DNA from: Marinobacter sediminum
GTDB taxonomy: Bacteria > Pseudomonadota > Gammaproteobacteria > Pseudomonadales > Oleiphilaceae
DNA: 64,000 nt
Direction: 5' to 3'
Assembly: GCF_023657445.1 (NCBI RefSeq)
Contig: NZ_JAGTWY010000001.1
Location: 1,488,001-1,552,000, forward strand
A program made the translations under genes and the position numbers. Shown piece by piece: positions 22,960 to 29,733 of this stretch; positions within the stretch are counted from its first letter, which is position 1; each line of letters opens with the position of its first letter. The notes beneath the pieces are model-generated. The model saw nothing but the letters and a program-made list of their open reading frames with translations. It ran no database searches and was not told the DNA's origin.

Positions 22960-24893
22960 TGATTCGCCTGTTCCTCCAGCTCCATCCACCGCTCAATAAC
23001 CTTCTCCAGACGGGCTTCCGTGTCCGCCAATTCATCCAGAGTGGCCGAGACTTCGTCCGGTGGGCCTGAATAAAAGTCCTCAGAAGAGATTTTACTCTGC
23101 AGTCTTTCGACATCCTGCTCCAAAGCGTCGATTTTCCCAGGTAATTCTTCCAGCTCAAGTTTAAGCTTATAACTGAGCTTTGCTGGCTTCGATTTTGTCG
23201 ACTCGGCCACAGGTTTTGAAGATGATTCGGGCTTTTTTTCCGGCGCAGAGGATTTTGTTCGTTTGTCCTGCTTATCCGGCCGGTTTCCGCTCGCTTCAGA
23301 CGGAAAGCTGCCACCCTGGCGCCGCCAGTCACTGTACCCGCCGACATATTCACGTGCCTGTCCGGACCCATCCAGGAATATCGTTTCTGTAACGACATTA
23401 TCCAGGAATTCACGGTCGTGACTGATCACGATCACCGTTCCCTTGAACTCCGCCAACTGTTCTTCCAGCAACTCAAGAGTTTCTACGTCAAGATCGTTGG
23501 TGGGCTCGTCCAGAACCAGAATGTTTGCGGGCTTGCTGAACAGCTTGGCCAAAAGGAGCCGCGCCCTTTCGCCACCGGAAAATACCCTGACCGGTGAGCG
23601 TGCGCGCTCAGGGGTGAACAGGAACTCCTGAAGATAGCCCAGCACGTGCTTACTCTGGCCGTTGATCTCGATGAACTCTCGCCCTTCTGAGAGATTGTCG
23701 AGGGCATTTTTCGTCAGGTCCAGCTCGCCACGGAGCTGATCAAAGTACGCAACCTCAAGGTTAGTCCCCAGACGAACAGAACCTTCCGTCGCTTCCAGAT
23801 CACCGAGCAGAAGGCGAACCAGCGTGGTTTTTCCAGTTCCGTTTTCACCCACCAGACCAATCTTGTCGCCACGAAGGACCGTCAGATTCAATCCGCGAAT
23901 GATCTCGGCACTATTCGGATAACCAAACCCGGCATCCCGTGTTTCTACCACCAGCTTCCCGGAGCGTGCCGCATCCTCAACGGCAAAAGTAGCCGTGCCA
24001 CCGCGAACTCTGCGCTGGCGATGTTCCTCGCGCATGGCCTTGAGCGCGCGGACGCGACCCATGTTCCGCGTTCTGCGAGCCTTGATTCCCTGGCGAATCC
24101 AGGCTTCCTCTTGTTTCAGCCGCTTATCGAAGAGTGCATTCTGCCTCTCTTCTTCTTCCAGCGCCTTCTCCTTGAGGTCCAGATAGCGATCATACGTGGC
24201 GGCGAAGCTCACGAGCTTTCCACGGTCGAGCTCAACAATTCGGGTTGCCATGCTTCTTATGAAAGCCCTGTCGTGGCTTACAAACAACATTGCGCCCCGA
24301 AACTGTCCCAGTGCTTCCTCAAGCCAGGCTATTGCCGGAACGTCCAGATGGTTCGTCGGCTCATCCAGCAGAAGAATGTCAGGCTCCCCGACCAGAGCTC
24401 GAGCCAGAAGAACCCTCCGTTGCCACCCACCGGACAGTGTGTCCAGACGACGATCGGGGTCTATTCCGTACTGACCAAGGATGGTGCTGACTTTCTGATC
24501 AAGTCGCCAGCCATCCAGCGCCTCCAGTCGCTCCTGAACCTTCATCATGCGCTCAAGACTCGCTTCATCTGCCTGCAAGGATAACTGGTGAAACTCCGCC
24601 AGCAGCTTCCCGGTTTCAGGGAAGGCCCCGGACACCACTTCATAAGCCGTCCGCATATCCTCTGACGGTAAATTCTGGGGCAGGACGGCAAGCACAGCAC
24701 CGTCATCGAGACGAACCTGGCCCCCGTCGGGTGTCACCTCGCCACTGACGATTTTCAGCAGGGTGGACTTCCCTTCACCATTCCTCCCCAGAAGACACAC
24801 TCGCTCACCAGCTTCAATAACTAAAGAAGCCTCATCGAGCAATGGGTGCATTCCAAAGGAAAGGGAAACGGCATCAAGTGTTAACAGTGGCAC
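22956..24893 (-). CDS. uup: ABC-F ATPase Uup
   Basis: Soluble twin-cassette ABC-F ATPase. The family acts on ribosomes, and Uup also influences transposon excision and replication-fork DNA in E. coli. The 645 residues have cassette 1 with GRNGEGKST (36-44), LSGGWQRR and LLLDEPTNHLD. The ABC-F linker arm is rich in Arg/Lys/Glu. Cassette 2 has GENGTGKTT, FSGGERARLLL and LVLDEPTNDLD. A charged linker and coiled coil (about 560-640) form the DNA-binding C-terminal domain characteristic of Uup. It lies 8 bp after the MOSC gene and overlaps the next gene. Confidence 0.95.
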   Translation of the reverse strand: MPLLTLDAVSLSFGMHPLLDEASLVIEAGERVCLLGRNGEGKSTLLKIVSGEVTPDGGQVRLDDGAVLAVLPQNLPSEDMRTAYEVVSGAFPETGKLLAEFHQLSLQADEASLERMMKVQERLEALDGWRLDQKVSTILGQYGIDPDRRLDTLSGGWQRRVLLARALVGEPDILLLDEPTNHLDVPAIAWLEEALGQFRGAMLFVSHDRAFIRSMATRIVELDRGKLVSFAATYDRYLDLKEKALEEEERQNALFDKRLKQEEAWIRQGIKARRTRNMGRVRALKAMREEHRQRRVRGGTATFAVEDAARSGKLVVETRDAGFGYPNSAEIIRGLNLTVLRGDKIGLVGENGTGKTTLVRLLLGDLEATEGSVRLGTNLEVAYFDQLRGELDLTKNALDNLSEGREFIEINGQSKHVLGYLQEFLFTPERARSPVRVFSGGERARLLLAKLFSKPANILVLDEPTNDLDVETLELLEEQLAEFKGTVIVISHDREFLDNVVTETIFLDGSGQAREYVGGYSDWRRQGGSFPSEASGNRPDKQDKRTKSSAPEKKPESSSKPVAESTKSKPAKLSYKLKLELEELPGKIDALEQDVERLQSKISSEDFYSGPPDEVSATLDELADTEARLEKVIERWMELEEQANQ

Positions 24894-24901
24894 GTTAGGT
24901 T

Positions 24902-25696
24902 CTACTCCGTAGTAATGATTACGACAGGGTCACCAACCTTTATTCTGCCGAGTGATTCGTGAATGGCGTTCATTCCAAATATCACGCCATCTTCGGTGCG
25001 TCGGTAACCTGCCAGTGTTTTCAATGGCTGTACAGAGGCATCCTTCGTTCCCGCATCCGGGTCGACGGTGGTCATTACACACCGGGAACAGGGCTTTACC
25101 AGACTCAATCGCGCATTTCCGATGGTCAGCTCCTGCCAATGATCCTCTGCCCAGGGCCTGGCACCATCAACCACTATATTCGGCCGGAAACGGCGCATTT
25201 CCACCGGTGAGCGCAATCGTTCGTTCAACTCGTTAAGGGAGGCGATATTCGTTACCAGTAGCGGAAAGCCGTCAGCAAAACTCACACGGCGCATATCCTG
25301 CACCCTTGCAGCATCTACTCGACGAAACGAAGCATCGGGCATATAAACGAACCTGAACCTGCTTCCGCAATAACGACTCAGGGCCTCATTGGCAGCGAGC
25401 TCTCCAACAAAAGACTCGGCCCAGTCACGCCAAACCTGAACACGCAATGCCTCCCCGGTCGCTCTGAGCGTAAACCGCCCTTCTCCCGGGATATCCACCT
25501 CTACCCTGTCGCCAACAAACCTCGTTCCAATTCTGGCTAGCTCAGGATTCCCTCGCTGGGTAACGAAATGGCGATCGTCATCAATGATCATCCACCGCCG
25601 GTCTCCCGATGGGCCAAAATCGTCTAACTCAAATCCCTGGACGGCAATGCCTGCCAGAGATTTGACCGGATAGATCCAGAGTGAATGAACATTCAT
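24902..25696 (-). CDS. MOSC domain protein
   Basis: A molybdenum-cofactor-sulfurase C-terminal (MOSC) protein, like the core of YcbX. Such proteins pass a Moco-bound sulfur or reduce N-hydroxylated compounds. I start at the ATG at 25696 (MNVHSLWIYPVKSLAG), giving 264 residues. A longer reading runs back through tRNA-Gly and is spurious. The N-terminal beta-barrel holds IYPVKSL and GDRRWMIID. The MOSC core holds RRFRPNIVVDG and VKPCSRCVMTTVDPDAG with the conserved Cys. Unlike E. coli YcbX it has no C-terminal ferredoxin domain. Confidence 0.93.
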   Translation of the reverse strand: MNVHSLWIYPVKSLAGIAVQGFELDDFGPSGDRRWMIIDDDRHFVTQRGNPELARIGTRFVGDRVEVDIPGEGRFTLRATGEALRVQVWRDWAESFVGELAANEALSRYCGSRFRFVYMPDASFRRVDAARVQDMRRVSFADGFPLLVTNIASLNELNERLRSPVEMRRFRPNIVVDGARPWAEDHWQELTIGNARLSLVKPCSRCVMTTVDPDAGTKDASVQPLKTLAGYRRTEDGVIFGMNAIHESLGRIKVGDPVVIITTE

Positions 25697-25794
25697 ACCG
25701 GCAGCGCCTCCCGAACCGAATTCGTCTATCGACAAAGGCCGCTGATTATAACTGACCTGGCATTGCAGCGCCGTGTTTGTGATCACCAGAAATG

Positions 25795-25826
25795 AAAAAA
25801 CCCGGCCTCTTTCGAGGCCGGGTTTT
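25795..25826 (-). terminator. Terminator after tRNA-Gly
   Basis: AAAACCCGGCCTC / GAGGCCGGGTTTT is a 13-bp stem with a TTTC loop, followed by T residues on the minus strand, 7 bp after the tRNA 3' end. It separates the tRNA transcript from the MOSC gene. Confidence 0.92.
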
Positions 25827-25832
25827 AAAATC

Positions 25833-25908
25833 TGGAGCGGGAAACGAGATTCGAACTCGCGACCCCAACCTTGGCAAGGTTGTGCTCTACCAACTGAGCT
25901 ATTCCCGC
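25833..25908 (-). tRNA. tRNA-Gly(GCC)
   Basis: 76 nt including encoded CCA. The acceptor GCGGGAA pairs with TTCCCGC. The D-arm is AGCTCAGTTGGTAGAGC, the anticodon stem is CAACC / GGTTG around loop TTGCCAA (anticodon GCC), and the T-arm contains GTTCGAATC. It has its own promoter and terminator. Confidence 0.97.
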
Positions 25909-25942
25909 AATGTTGTTCGGTTGATGCCGACAACGGAGGCGT

Positions 25943-25970
25943 ATTCTACGGATACGACGCTTTCCGTCAA
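25943..25970 (-). promoter_or_regulatory. Promoter for tRNA-Gly
   Basis: On the minus strand TTGACG (25965-25970) and TAGAAT (25943-25948) are spaced by 16 bases. Transcription would start near 25936, about 28 nt before the tRNA. Confidence 0.68.
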
Positions 25971-26057
25971 CCACTTTTTAAAAGTTTTTGCGGTTCGGTC
26001 AGAACTTACAGGAGATCGCCTGCCAACCAGGCAAATCATAGGGCTAGCTGCACCCTG

Positions 26058-26780
26058 TCAGCCCTGGTCACCCGCCCTGTCTGCATGAGCAGCAACAGTT
26101 CTGTTGTTGCAGTTGAGAAATCCGGAGCTGTGGAGCCATTCCTGATCCGGGTAGTATTTGAAGACCAGCTGCCCACCCTTCAGATTATCAACCACCTGCT
26201 TGATGACGTCATTATCCACTGCAGGACAACCGTGGCTGCGACCGATTCTGCCGTATTTACTCACCCAGCTTTCGTCCACGTAATCCGCACCATGGATGAC
26301 AATAGCCCTTTGGCGCGCATGATCATTGATCCCTGGCTCCAGACCATCCAGCCTCAAGGCATACCCGTGCTTCCCGTAATAGGATTCCCTGGCCTGGAAA
26401 AGCCCGATACTGGATTGATGGCTGCCTTCAACATTAGAGAAAGAAGTTGACCGGAAATTACCTGAATTTTCGCCATGGGCGACAAGGTCTTTCAAAAGCA
26501 GTTCGCCCTTTTCAAGGTCGAATATCCACATCCGCTTTTCCCTGGATGGCTTCGAAAAATCAATGACTGCAAGCCTCTCAGGCATATCGATGCCGTTGGA
26601 TACTGCGCAGCGCGAGGCGGCAAAGGCAGACTCGAGCACGGTTTTGTCAAGCATGGGAGCCGCGCTGGACAGACGGACCAGCAGTTTGTCGTCCATAGCG
26701 GCACCGAATGATGGCAACGAAATACTCGCAAAGAACACCACCAAGACTCCTGGCCAAATGCACCGCCCCAAAATGAACAT
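26058..26780 (-). CDS. Exported L,D-transpeptidase-like (YkuD_2-type) protein
   Basis: Periplasmic protein of the murein L,D-transpeptidase catalytic-domain family. The 240 residues begin with a hydrophobic signal segment (FILGRCIWPGVLVVFFASIS), with cleavage near FGA-AM at about 27. The catalytic region contains IHGADYVDE and RSHGCPAV, the His and SHGC Cys of the YkuD fold, within about residues 160-195. The last 30 residues form a small Cys-containing tail. Family members cross-link peptidoglycan or anchor proteins to it; the exact reaction is not clear here. It is monocistronic. Confidence 0.86.
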   Translation of the reverse strand: MFILGRCIWPGVLVVFFASISLPSFGAAMDDKLLVRLSSAAPMLDKTVLESAFAASRCAVSNGIDMPERLAVIDFSKPSREKRMWIFDLEKGELLLKDLVAHGENSGNFRSTSFSNVEGSHQSSIGLFQARESYYGKHGYALRLDGLEPGINDHARQRAIVIHGADYVDESWVSKYGRIGRSHGCPAVDNDVIKQVVDNLKGGQLVFKYYPDQEWLHSSGFLNCNNRTVAAHADRAGDQG

Positions 26781-27033
26781 TCATCTTCTCCAATAACCAT
26801 GCATTAGGGACTGCGGCCAACGCACCCCCAGGAAATTCACTGTCGCGCATTCTATCAGGCAAAAGTGGGAAACCCGTCAAAATGTACATTATTTATACAA
26901 AAATGTAAGACGTCAGCCATCAACGCAAAGCCAGGCGCTCCCCGAAGACGAGGCCATAGTGTGCTTGAGACGATCCCGGTGACCGCAATTGCTCACCAGT
27001 TCGACTAACTTGAGGTGAGCTTGATGTCACGCC

Positions 27034-27636
27034 CTACTGACCAAAGCGACGACCACTCCTGAGATAGGTTTCTTCATCCGGTGAGGACTTGCGACCGATG
27101 GCCTTGTTTCGATGGGGAAAACGACCAAACCGTTGAATAATATCCCGATGGTCCCGTGCCGATTGCACAAAACTTCCCATGAAATCCCGGAGAATTCCGG
27201 ATGTAGACGTCACGATTTGCTCATAGCATTCCACCGAAAGGTTCTGATCCTCAAGCCGTTCTGAGTGTTGCAGTGGCATGTAGAGGAACGCACGCATCAA
27301 AGCAGGCAAAGCCATATCCTGCCCTTTATTCATCGCCTGTCGGCAGAGTTTGCGCGCCAATACATCATGATCAAAAGCCATTGAACTGCCCCGAAAGATA
27401 TTCCTGGAGAACTGATCAAGCAGGATAATTTCAGCCAGTATCCCGCCAGGTTCACGTCGCCAGTGCTCAAGCCCCTGCTCTGAGGCAAAAAGAACCATCG
27501 AAAGAAATCGACGGCGGATTTCCTGATCGAACTTCCGATCCGAGCGAAACCAGCGACTGCGATGAAAGCGGTCGGGCAGGCCCGATTCATCAAGTTCTCC
27601 AAACCAGAAATCCAGAATCTCTTTCCAATCGAACAT
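27034..27636 (-). CDS. DUF924 family protein
   Basis: A 200-residue protein of the DUF924 family, an all-helical TPR-like fold of unknown role. Family marks are the N-terminal ILDFWFGELDESG and WFRSDRKFDQEIRRRF, the central ILLDQFSRNIFRGS, LPALMRAFLYMPLQHSE and the C-terminal RFGRFPHRNKAIGR. No signal or membrane segment. A weak stem, GCTCACC / GGTGAGC (26991-27020), lies after the stop. It is divergent from the CbiX-like gene. Confidence 0.92.
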   Translation of the reverse strand: MFDWKEILDFWFGELDESGLPDRFHRSRWFRSDRKFDQEIRRRFLSMVLFASEQGLEHWRREPGGILAEIILLDQFSRNIFRGSSMAFDHDVLARKLCRQAMNKGQDMALPALMRAFLYMPLQHSERLEDQNLSVECYEQIVTSTSGILRDFMGSFVQSARDHRDIIQRFGRFPHRNKAIGRKSSPDEETYLRSGRRFGQ

Positions 27637-27737
27637 TCACTAACACCCTGTTATTTTAAACGTCAGTACACTCTGTCATTTGATGGTCTGTGCAGGTTTA
27701 CGACAGGCCACATAAAAATGCCTACTCAGGAGGGCTG

Positions 27738-28109
27738 ATGAACCACCGCATTATTCTGTTGGCACACGGTAGCAGTGACAAGCGCTGGTGCGAGACTTTC
27801 GAAGGTCTTGCCGCCCCAACCCTCAGCGCCGTTCCGCATTCACAAGTCGCCTATATGGAACTGGCCGAGCCGTCACTCGAAGATACAGTAGCCGACGGTG
27901 TTTCTGCCGGAGTGCGTGAGTTCACGGTTGTTCCGCTCTTTCTCGCGGCCGGGCGCCACCTTCGCAAGGACGTTCCAGCCATGATTGCGTCTCTGGAACA
28001 GACTCACAACGTCAAGATAGTGCTGGCACCACCAATCGGGGAAAACCCGCTACTTGGTCAGGCCATCAAGGATGTCGTTGTCCATCAACTGGAAAGCTCT
28101 GATGCCTGA
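27738..28109 (+). CDS. CbiX/SirB-like small protein
   Basis: A 123-residue single-domain member of the CbiX/SirB chelatase family. The start at 27738 (MNHRIILLAHGSSDKRW) has a perfect AGGAGG upstream, while an earlier in-frame ATG at 27690 has none. HGSSD holds the metal-binding His, MELAEPSLED the substrate-side Glu, and VVPLFLAAGRHLRKDVP the second His. The short CbiX form inserts cobalt or iron into tetrapyrroles, but no cobalamin or siroheme genes lie nearby, so the metal and substrate are open. Confidence 0.85.
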   Translation: MNHRIILLAHGSSDKRWCETFEGLAAPTLSAVPHSQVAYMELAEPSLEDTVADGVSAGVREFTVVPLFLAAGRHLRKDVPAMIASLEQTHNVKIVLAPPIGENPLLGQAIKDVVVHQLESSDA

Positions 28110-28169
28110 ACAAAGCAGTGCTACCTTGACTGTAGCTGCCAGGGAATCGGACTCAGAAGGAAGGATGTT

Positions 28170-29087
28170 ATGACTAAACAGCTACTGATCACCGGCGGAA
28201 CAGGGTTCATCGGACAGGTCCTGTGCAGGGATTTGTTGTCCAAGGGGTATCAACTGACAGTTTTCAGCCGTCAACCAGTTGAAAACGTGCGCGCCTTCTG
28301 CGGTCGTGTAGAAGTAGTCCCTGATCTGAATCAACTCCGGGCCCATCCTGGCTTTGACGCGGTCATCAACCTTGCCGGTGAAGGCATTGCGGAAAAACGT
28401 TGGTCTGAGCAACGCAAACAGGACCTCAGGGATAGCCGAATCGGGGTAACGGAAACACTGGTCGACGTCATTCGAAGCTGGGCAAAGCCACCGGAAGTCA
28501 TAGTGTCCGGCTCAGCGGTAGGCTTCTATGGAGACCAGGGGGCCTCAGTGGTTACTGAAGAAACCAAGCCCCGGGATGAATTCACCCATCGCCTCTGCCG
28601 CGACTGGGAAAATGCAGCACTGCGTCTGGCGGATGATGGCGTGCGGGTATGCCTTTCCCGAACCGGTGTGGTTGTTGGTCCCGGAGGTGGTTTCCTCTCG
28701 CGGATGCTCCTGCCCTTCAAGTTGGGTCTGGGGGGCAGGCTCGGCGACGGCCGTCAATACATGCCATGGGTCCACCGTGAAGATGTGGTGAATGCATTGG
28801 TCTGGATGCTGGAACAGAGCGATGCCAGTGGGCCGTTCAACGTTGTCAGCCCGAACCCTGCCACTAATACCGAATTTACGCGGTGCCTGGGCAAGGTGCT
28901 TCATCGTCCGACGCTGTTCCCTGCGCCCGCACCGGTGCTCAAACTCGCTTTGGGCGAGATGGCAGGACTGCTTCTTACCGGCCAGCAGGCTGTTCCCGAT
29001 AAACTGAACAAAGCCGGTTTCCAGTTCAGTTTTCCGGAACTTGAGCAGGCGCTCGTTAATGCAGTTCATCCGCGCCCACGCTCATGA
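28170..29087 (+). CDS. TIGR01777 family NAD(P)-dependent epimerase
   Basis: A 305-residue short-chain dehydrogenase-like protein of the YfcH/TIGR01777 family. The N-terminal nucleotide motif is ITGGTGFIGQVL (7-18). VINLAGEGIAEKRWSEQRK and VSGSAVGFYGDQG (about residue 113) are family signatures. The C-terminal DUF1731-type region has GLLLTGQQAVPDKLNKAGFQF. AAGGAAGG lies upstream of the ATG. Substrate unknown. It is 60 bp after the CbiX-like gene and possibly co-transcribed. Confidence 0.92.
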   Translation: MTKQLLITGGTGFIGQVLCRDLLSKGYQLTVFSRQPVENVRAFCGRVEVVPDLNQLRAHPGFDAVINLAGEGIAEKRWSEQRKQDLRDSRIGVTETLVDVIRSWAKPPEVIVSGSAVGFYGDQGASVVTEETKPRDEFTHRLCRDWENAALRLADDGVRVCLSRTGVVVGPGGGFLSRMLLPFKLGLGGRLGDGRQYMPWVHREDVVNALVWMLEQSDASGPFNVVSPNPATNTEFTRCLGKVLHRPTLFPAPAPVLKLALGEMAGLLLTGQQAVPDKLNKAGFQFSFPELEQALVNAVHPRPRS

Positions 29088-29160
29088 TGGGCGTGCTTGC
29101 AAGGGCAATTCCCAGCGTCATCCCAAGCGTCTGCGGTTTCGGTTTTTTTTATAAAAGGCG

Positions 29161-29189
29161 TTGACACCCCGGGATGGCTTACTTAATAT
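29161..29189 (+). promoter_or_regulatory. Promoter for tRNA-Glu
   Basis: Consensus TTGACA (29161-29166) and TAATAT (29184-29189) are spaced by 17 bases. The start would be near 29196, about 33 nt before the tRNA. A T8 run just upstream (29143-29150) may act as an UP element. Confidence 0.8.
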
Positions 29190-29228
29190 ACGCGCCACCT
29201 CGACGAGGCAAGGTTTTGAAAACGTTGC

Positions 29229-29304
29229 GTCCCCTTCGTCTAGTGGCCTAGGACTCCGCCCTTTCACGGCGGCAACAGGGGTTCGAACCCCCTAGGGGAC
29301 GCCA
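29229..29304 (+). tRNA. tRNA-Glu(UUC)
   Basis: 76 nt including encoded CCA. The acceptor GTCCCCT pairs with AGGGGAC. The anticodon stem is CCGCC / GGCGG around CTTTCAC (anticodon TTC), and the T-arm contains GGTTCGAACC. The stem GCCATTT / AAATGGC that overlaps its 3' end could aid termination. Confidence 0.97.
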
Positions 29305-29340
29305 TTTCACTTCCTAAAATGGCTGCTCATTCCGGAACAG

Positions 29341-29493
29341 TCAGACGGGCTTTCCGCCATGCTTACCGTCTTTCGGTTTATGGTGTCCGTGAGACTTCTG
29401 GTCCTTGACCACGAAGATTCCAACTCCGACGAAAAAGCCGACCATCAGCAATACGGTAACAATACCTGCAATAACAACAGCATCCATATACAT
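29341..29493 (-). CDS. CcoM-like small membrane protein (putative cbb3 oxidase subunit)
   Basis: A 50-residue reading frame with AAGGAGAG 7 bases before the ATG. Residues 4-29 (DAVVIAGIVTVLLMVGFFVG onward) form one membrane helix. The tail from residue 30 is polar and His/Lys-rich (HGHHKPKDGKHGG). The pattern MxxDxVVxAGxVTVxLMVxF resembles, from memory, the single-helix CcoM subunit of Pseudomonas stutzeri cbb3 cytochrome oxidase, which is about 37 residues. The tail here is longer. A perfect FNR/ANR box lies 66 bp upstream, fitting low-oxygen induction. No other cco gene is in the window. That it is a gene is quite sure; the CcoM identity is likely but recalled. Confidence 0.72.
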   Translation of the reverse strand: MYMDAVVIAGIVTVLLMVGFFVGVGIFVVKDQKSHGHHKPKDGKHGGKPV

Positions 29494-29558
29494 TTTAACT
29501 CTCCTTCCAGCGACTTACTTAACTGCCTTCAGACTACGACGCCTGTACCCGTCGGGCA

Positions 29559-29572
29559 TTGATCTACATCAA
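29559..29572 (-). promoter_or_regulatory. Perfect FNR/ANR box upstream of the CcoM-like gene
   Basis: TTGATCTACATCAA matches the FNR/ANR consensus TTGAT-N4-ATCAA in all ten defined bases. With class II geometry (centre at -41.5) transcription would start near 29524 on the minus strand. A TAGTCT -10-like hexamer is at 29531-29536, and the leader would be 30 nt. The GGDEF-EAL gene on the other side starts about 165 bp away and could also be affected. Confidence 0.75.
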
Positions 29573-29733
29573 CCACCTGATCACCCCTGTCATAGCCAAA
29601 AATACTGAACCCGAACACATTTCTCTCTAGTTTTCCTGCATTTGCAAGACACCCAAAAGAAACTACTGCTATAGTCGGTTAGTAACGAATTCTCAGCTCC
29701 TCTTCACTGGCCAGGGTGGCAGAACTCTACGTC

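Noticed and set aside
25697..25933. N-terminal extension of the MOSC protein
   Set aside because: The extra residues are a translation of tRNA-Gly and its terminator; the MOSC family start fits the ATG at 25696.
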